This document shows, one piece after another, positions 60,545 to 64,000 of a stretch of 64,000 bases of DNA (within the stretch, counting starts at the first letter, position 1; the number at the start of each line of letters is the position of its first letter). A program made the translations under genes and the position numbers. This DNA comes from Karalla daura (Eukaryota; Chordata; Actinopteri; Chaetodontiformes; Leiognathidae). The notes under the pieces were generated by a model. That model was given only the letters and a program-made list of their open reading frames with translations, ran no database searches and was not told the DNA's origin. Where the stretch lies: positions 10,805,021 through 10,869,020 of the forward strand of contig CM055210.1 of the NCBI GenBank assembly GCA_029224185.1. Direction: 5' to 3'.

Positions 60545-63240
60545 TGCACCTCCTCGCCATCTGTCTGTGCAGCGGCCCGTGTCTCTGGCACTGGGAGCAG
60601 TTGAGAGCAAGAGAGTAAAAAGAGAAAGTGTCTCTTGGCTCCGCGGTCCTGAATCCTATACTTCCTCTCTTCTTTCTCCCACTGTGCCGCTGTCTATCAA
60701 ACGCTCTCACGACATCACGCCGGCCGCTGAAGGGCCCTCCCCTGCCATTCTCTCCAGAAAAAAAACACCTATTTGTTCGAAAAAAAAAACATCTCGCGAA
60801 TCGGCATTCGTGCCGGTTTCACAGCTACGTACGGGAGCTCATTCCAGCCCGGTTCATTAACGGCAAGGCACGTGAACGTTCTGCGAGAGAGAGAGAGAGA
60901 GAGGGGGGAAAAAATAAACATGCTTGATTAGCGTATGTGTTAGGCGTTTCGAATGAATGCCGCGGAAGGCTGACTTGGTCTCAGAAATGTAAAGTAAAAA
61001 GGAAAAGTGGGAGGGGATGGAGCCTATTCATGAGCCCTGTGACGGCACTGAATCTGTATCCCCCGGCATCATTACCTCCTCCTGAAGTTGGAGCAGAAAA
61101 ACCTGCACGACCTTGTGAACGCTTCCTGATTATTCACCAGCACGACTGGAGTTGATCACGCAAAATAAATCACACGTGCACATACACGTATGTGGAAGCG
61201 GTGATGTACTGGTGGTTCTCCGTCACAGGAGAACTGCTCTGGAGTCTTTCTTTCCCTGTGAATTCTCATAACCGCGCAGCTTTACCGAGAGCTTTGCAGG
61301 CAGCTTAAGTAATTTGAACAAAAATGCATTTCCTCCTCTCGCTCAGTCTGCTCCATTTAGACAGCAGGCAAAAAAAAAAAAAGTCCCCTCATACCGGCGT
61401 GATAAGAAATGGCAGCTATCAGCGTGCGGTTTGGAAGCCTCATGGAACTGTTATTGTGTGTGTGTATATATAAAAATTGATTTATGCGGCCTATCACTTA
61501 GCACCGGCAATATGCGGATGAGTACGGGCGAATCTAATATTGTGGAATGAGTGAGAGGGTTAAGGAAAGGGCCAGGTGCTGCCTCAAGGTGCGAAAAACT
61601 GTGATCAAAGTCCAATGACGTATTATGAGACACATCAGTAGTGCATGAAAAGCCCCATTCTTCATAGTGGGGAAGCAAAGAAAGGCTGCTTCTCAGTGCA
61701 TATGTAGCAGGAATATAATATTGTTTCACACAATCTGATTATGGTCCGTGGACGGCGCTTATTATTTTCAATTTTCAACTACATGAGAGGGTAATTTGTA
61801 CTGGAAATGAGAAAATAAAAAAAAATAAAAAAATAAGAGAGAAAAAAGCAGATTGTGGGAATATTTTGGAAGTTAAAGAAGAGTTTCTTGTTTTGCTGCA
61901 ATGTAAAATAATATTGCAGTGTCATCGTTAACCCACAGAGACAGAATGCAGATTATTCGACTCTACTTTTTACACGGCCCCAAAATCCTCATTAAAAATG
62001 CACAAACGTATTAAGTTTTAACGTTTGTGGGGAACAACAAAATGGTTTTCCCAATGAAAGACAGTTTGTTGCTGCCATTAATGAGCGCGCTGGGCACAAG
62101 GTTTGTTGTTCCACTGGAATTATATTATGTGCTCACTCAAGGGTCTGTGAAGGAGGAAGACTGTTGGTAGAGATAATATTTAATCACTTCTTTAGCTCCA
62201 TGCACACCCTGTGCTTCTGCAGACATATTTGATGGACAAATACAGAGGTACTTGTCCATCAACAACTATTTTTAATTTTCTTAATTCTAATTTTGTACAG
62301 AAATCAGATCTATGAGGTTGGGAGCAAAACACCCTTACCATTTTTCCATCCTCTTTCTAAGAAAAAAATTACTTTCGGTTGTACTAGAGTAATAGATTGC
62401 ATGTATGTTGGTGGGAATCAGAATACAGTTCTACTATTGAAAACTGTATTAGTTTATTGATTACATAATGTGCAGTCATAAAAGTATGGTATCGCCATTG
62501 AAGTGAAGTGAGATCTAATAATGGGTGACTGAAAATCATGACCAGCAATCAGTACTGTCATCCATACCGTCTCAGGTACTTATAGTATGTTACTTATATT
62601 GGGTGATCGAAACGTAATATGAAATAAATTACTGTATAATTGTAATCTGTAATGGGGCAGAGCAGTGGAGCAACCGTCAGCAATGTATCGTATTTTTGTA
62701 AATCATGAGCTGCAAAAGCAAAGCTTATATTTGGGATTTTGTGCAGCCCATTTCTCAGGCTTTATCTGCGATCTTGTAAACAAATCACAGATATGAAAAA
62801 CTACTTCCATGTCACGAGTGTCGTCTCTGCTCCTCATTAAATGCAGCAGGGAAAAATAGGTTTGGCGGCGGCAAAACAGCCTCGTGTTTACCCCTTGGCG
62901 CAGAGCTGGTGCCATGTCCAGACTTGTAAATCAGGTCCATTGAGGTAGCATAATGCTGATGATTATGACAGCCAGCCGCATGGGAGTGATAGAGGGACGT
63001 TGAGTTATGGGGTTGGGGAGGATGCCCAGAACTGAAGAGTCTCACAAATGGAGAAGCACTTTGACCAAAACACAAGTCCCCAGATGGGGACTAATGCTGC
63101 AGTTGGCGGCTGTGCCACCCAAATGAGCACACATTAGCTGCTCGGGATCCGCAGAATACTGAAGTATGTTTATATTCCACACCTATATTGCAGCCCTAAC
63201 TCTATTCCAGCTATGTATTTGTATTTATATATATGTTTAT
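60545..63240. other. Unique non-coding sequence
   Basis: Short GA run at 60885-60903 and A-runs at 60780-60789 and 61370-61382. The 129-codon frame at 60471-60860 starts in the CA repeat and shows no motif. 61740-62060 and 62300-62700 are AT-rich without recognised elements. Confidence 0.45.
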
Positions 63241-63770
63241 TAAAAAGAAAAGAAAAATCCCAGACTGAATAAAAGAGCAAAGCCAAAATATTCTGTGTGC
63301 TTTGAATTACACTGGCACGCAACGCACCGCTTAACCGGATGACTTGGGGATGGGAAACGCATTACCATTCACTGTATTACTAAAGAACGTTCTGTTTGCG
63401 CTCTGCTTTATTCATCCCGCCGCCTTTTTCGGATGAGCGATCATTCATTCTCATTGATCGCCAGCCATGATAATATAATCAGGCGTAAAGCTTGACAAGG
63501 CTGGCCGCTCCGATAGATCAGGGCTGCTGACAGCGGAGCTATGCACAGGTCATAAACCCTCACCTTCCCTGTTTGACCCCGCATCAATTTGGCTCTTTCC
63601 AATATGAATGCAAATAACAATGCATTTTTGGTGACATGTTTATGGTTATCTCTGTATCTCCGCTCGCTCCGCCTGCTGCCCCTAAATGTGCTGATGTTAC
63701 CGCACTAATGGGATTGAAAAAAAGGTAACCCATCGCTCACCGGTGGTCAGCGCCACCCCCCTCTCCCTCC
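63241..63770. promoter_or_regulatory. Possible conserved non-coding element
   Basis: 63400-63720 is repeat-free, with words such as 'gagcgatcattcattctcat', 'atgataatataatcaggc' and 'aaatgtgctgatgttaccgc'. Enhancer-like by texture only. Confidence 0.22.
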
Positions 63771-63772
63771 CT

Positions 63773-63797
63773 CCCCCCCCCCCCCCCCCCCCCCCCC
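63773..63797. repeat. Poly-C run
   Basis: Twenty-five cytosines, the longest homopolymer in the window. It is followed by ordinary sequence, and G-runs occur again near 63972-64000. Confidence 0.95.
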
Positions 63798-64000
63798 ACC
63801 AGCCCATGCAACACCTCCCCACAACGTAAACAAATACACATACGTGTGTGTGTGTGCACACCTACATGTCCTCCACCCCAGTCACTTGTGTATGCATTGA
63901 GCTGATAAGTGCCGCGGTTCATTTTCCCCATGGCAAAGCACAGTAAAAAACTGGGGAGTAATAATTGCTTTGGGGTGGGGGGGTGGGCGGTGGTGTATGG

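Noticed and set aside
1..64000. CRISPR arrays, operons, rRNA, complete tRNA or microRNA genes
   Set aside because: None seen. The regular repeats are microsatellites without spacers, the tRNA-like sites are SINE heads, and I found no match to mature microRNAs that I know.

Overview
This window looks like a gene-poor stretch of a teleost fish nuclear genome, probably from a percomorph-type fish. The evidence is: (i) no open reading frame reads as a recognisable protein on either strand, and the longest ones are low-complexity or sit in non-coding-looking sequence; (ii) there are very many simple repeats (CT/GA, CA/GT, GATA, poly-C); (iii) several decayed copies of the tRNA-headed fish SINE that carries the 'ggagtttgcatgttctccc' motif; (iv) fragments resembling fish hAT-type elements ('gggctgcaa', 'tagggatggg') and two LTRs of one family. 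There is no bacterial organisation, no operon, no rRNA and no complete tRNA gene. The window is most simply read as a large intron or a regulatory gene desert.

Layout. 1-4900 is unique sequence with one CT tract and a nearly full-length SINE (2456-2734). 4900-7700 is rich in simple repeats and leads into a CpG-dense block (6700-7230). 9300-12850 holds decayed dispersed repeats. 13053-13154 is a GATA array. 13931-13954 is the best exon candidate: a 24-nt symmetric microexon between a strong acceptor and a consensus donor. CpG-dense blocks follow at 14150-14370 and 15450-15830. 16000-22600 is mostly unique. 22672-27450 contains four SINE fragments. 27451-41500 is long unique sequence with several tracts rich in homeodomain-type TAAT cores that resemble conserved non-coding elements, plus CpG-rich blocks near 29700 and 38400. 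41580-45070 contains a pyrimidine-rich block, another SINE copy and a purine-rich block. 48938-49377 and 54984-55483 are two copies of one LTR family. The rest is unique sequence with simple repeats, including 58800-59550, which resembles a regulatory element.

The most interesting items are these. The two LTR copies are each flanked by a perfect 5-bp target duplication. The first is rearranged, so both of its ends are the same LTR start facing in opposite directions. The microexon candidate at 13931 comes second. Two weaker exon-like segments (51823-51895 and 55940-56041) and an inverted telomere-like motif (19029-19072) are also recorded. Calls of conserved non-coding elements rest only on base composition and motif texture, because no alignment could be run.
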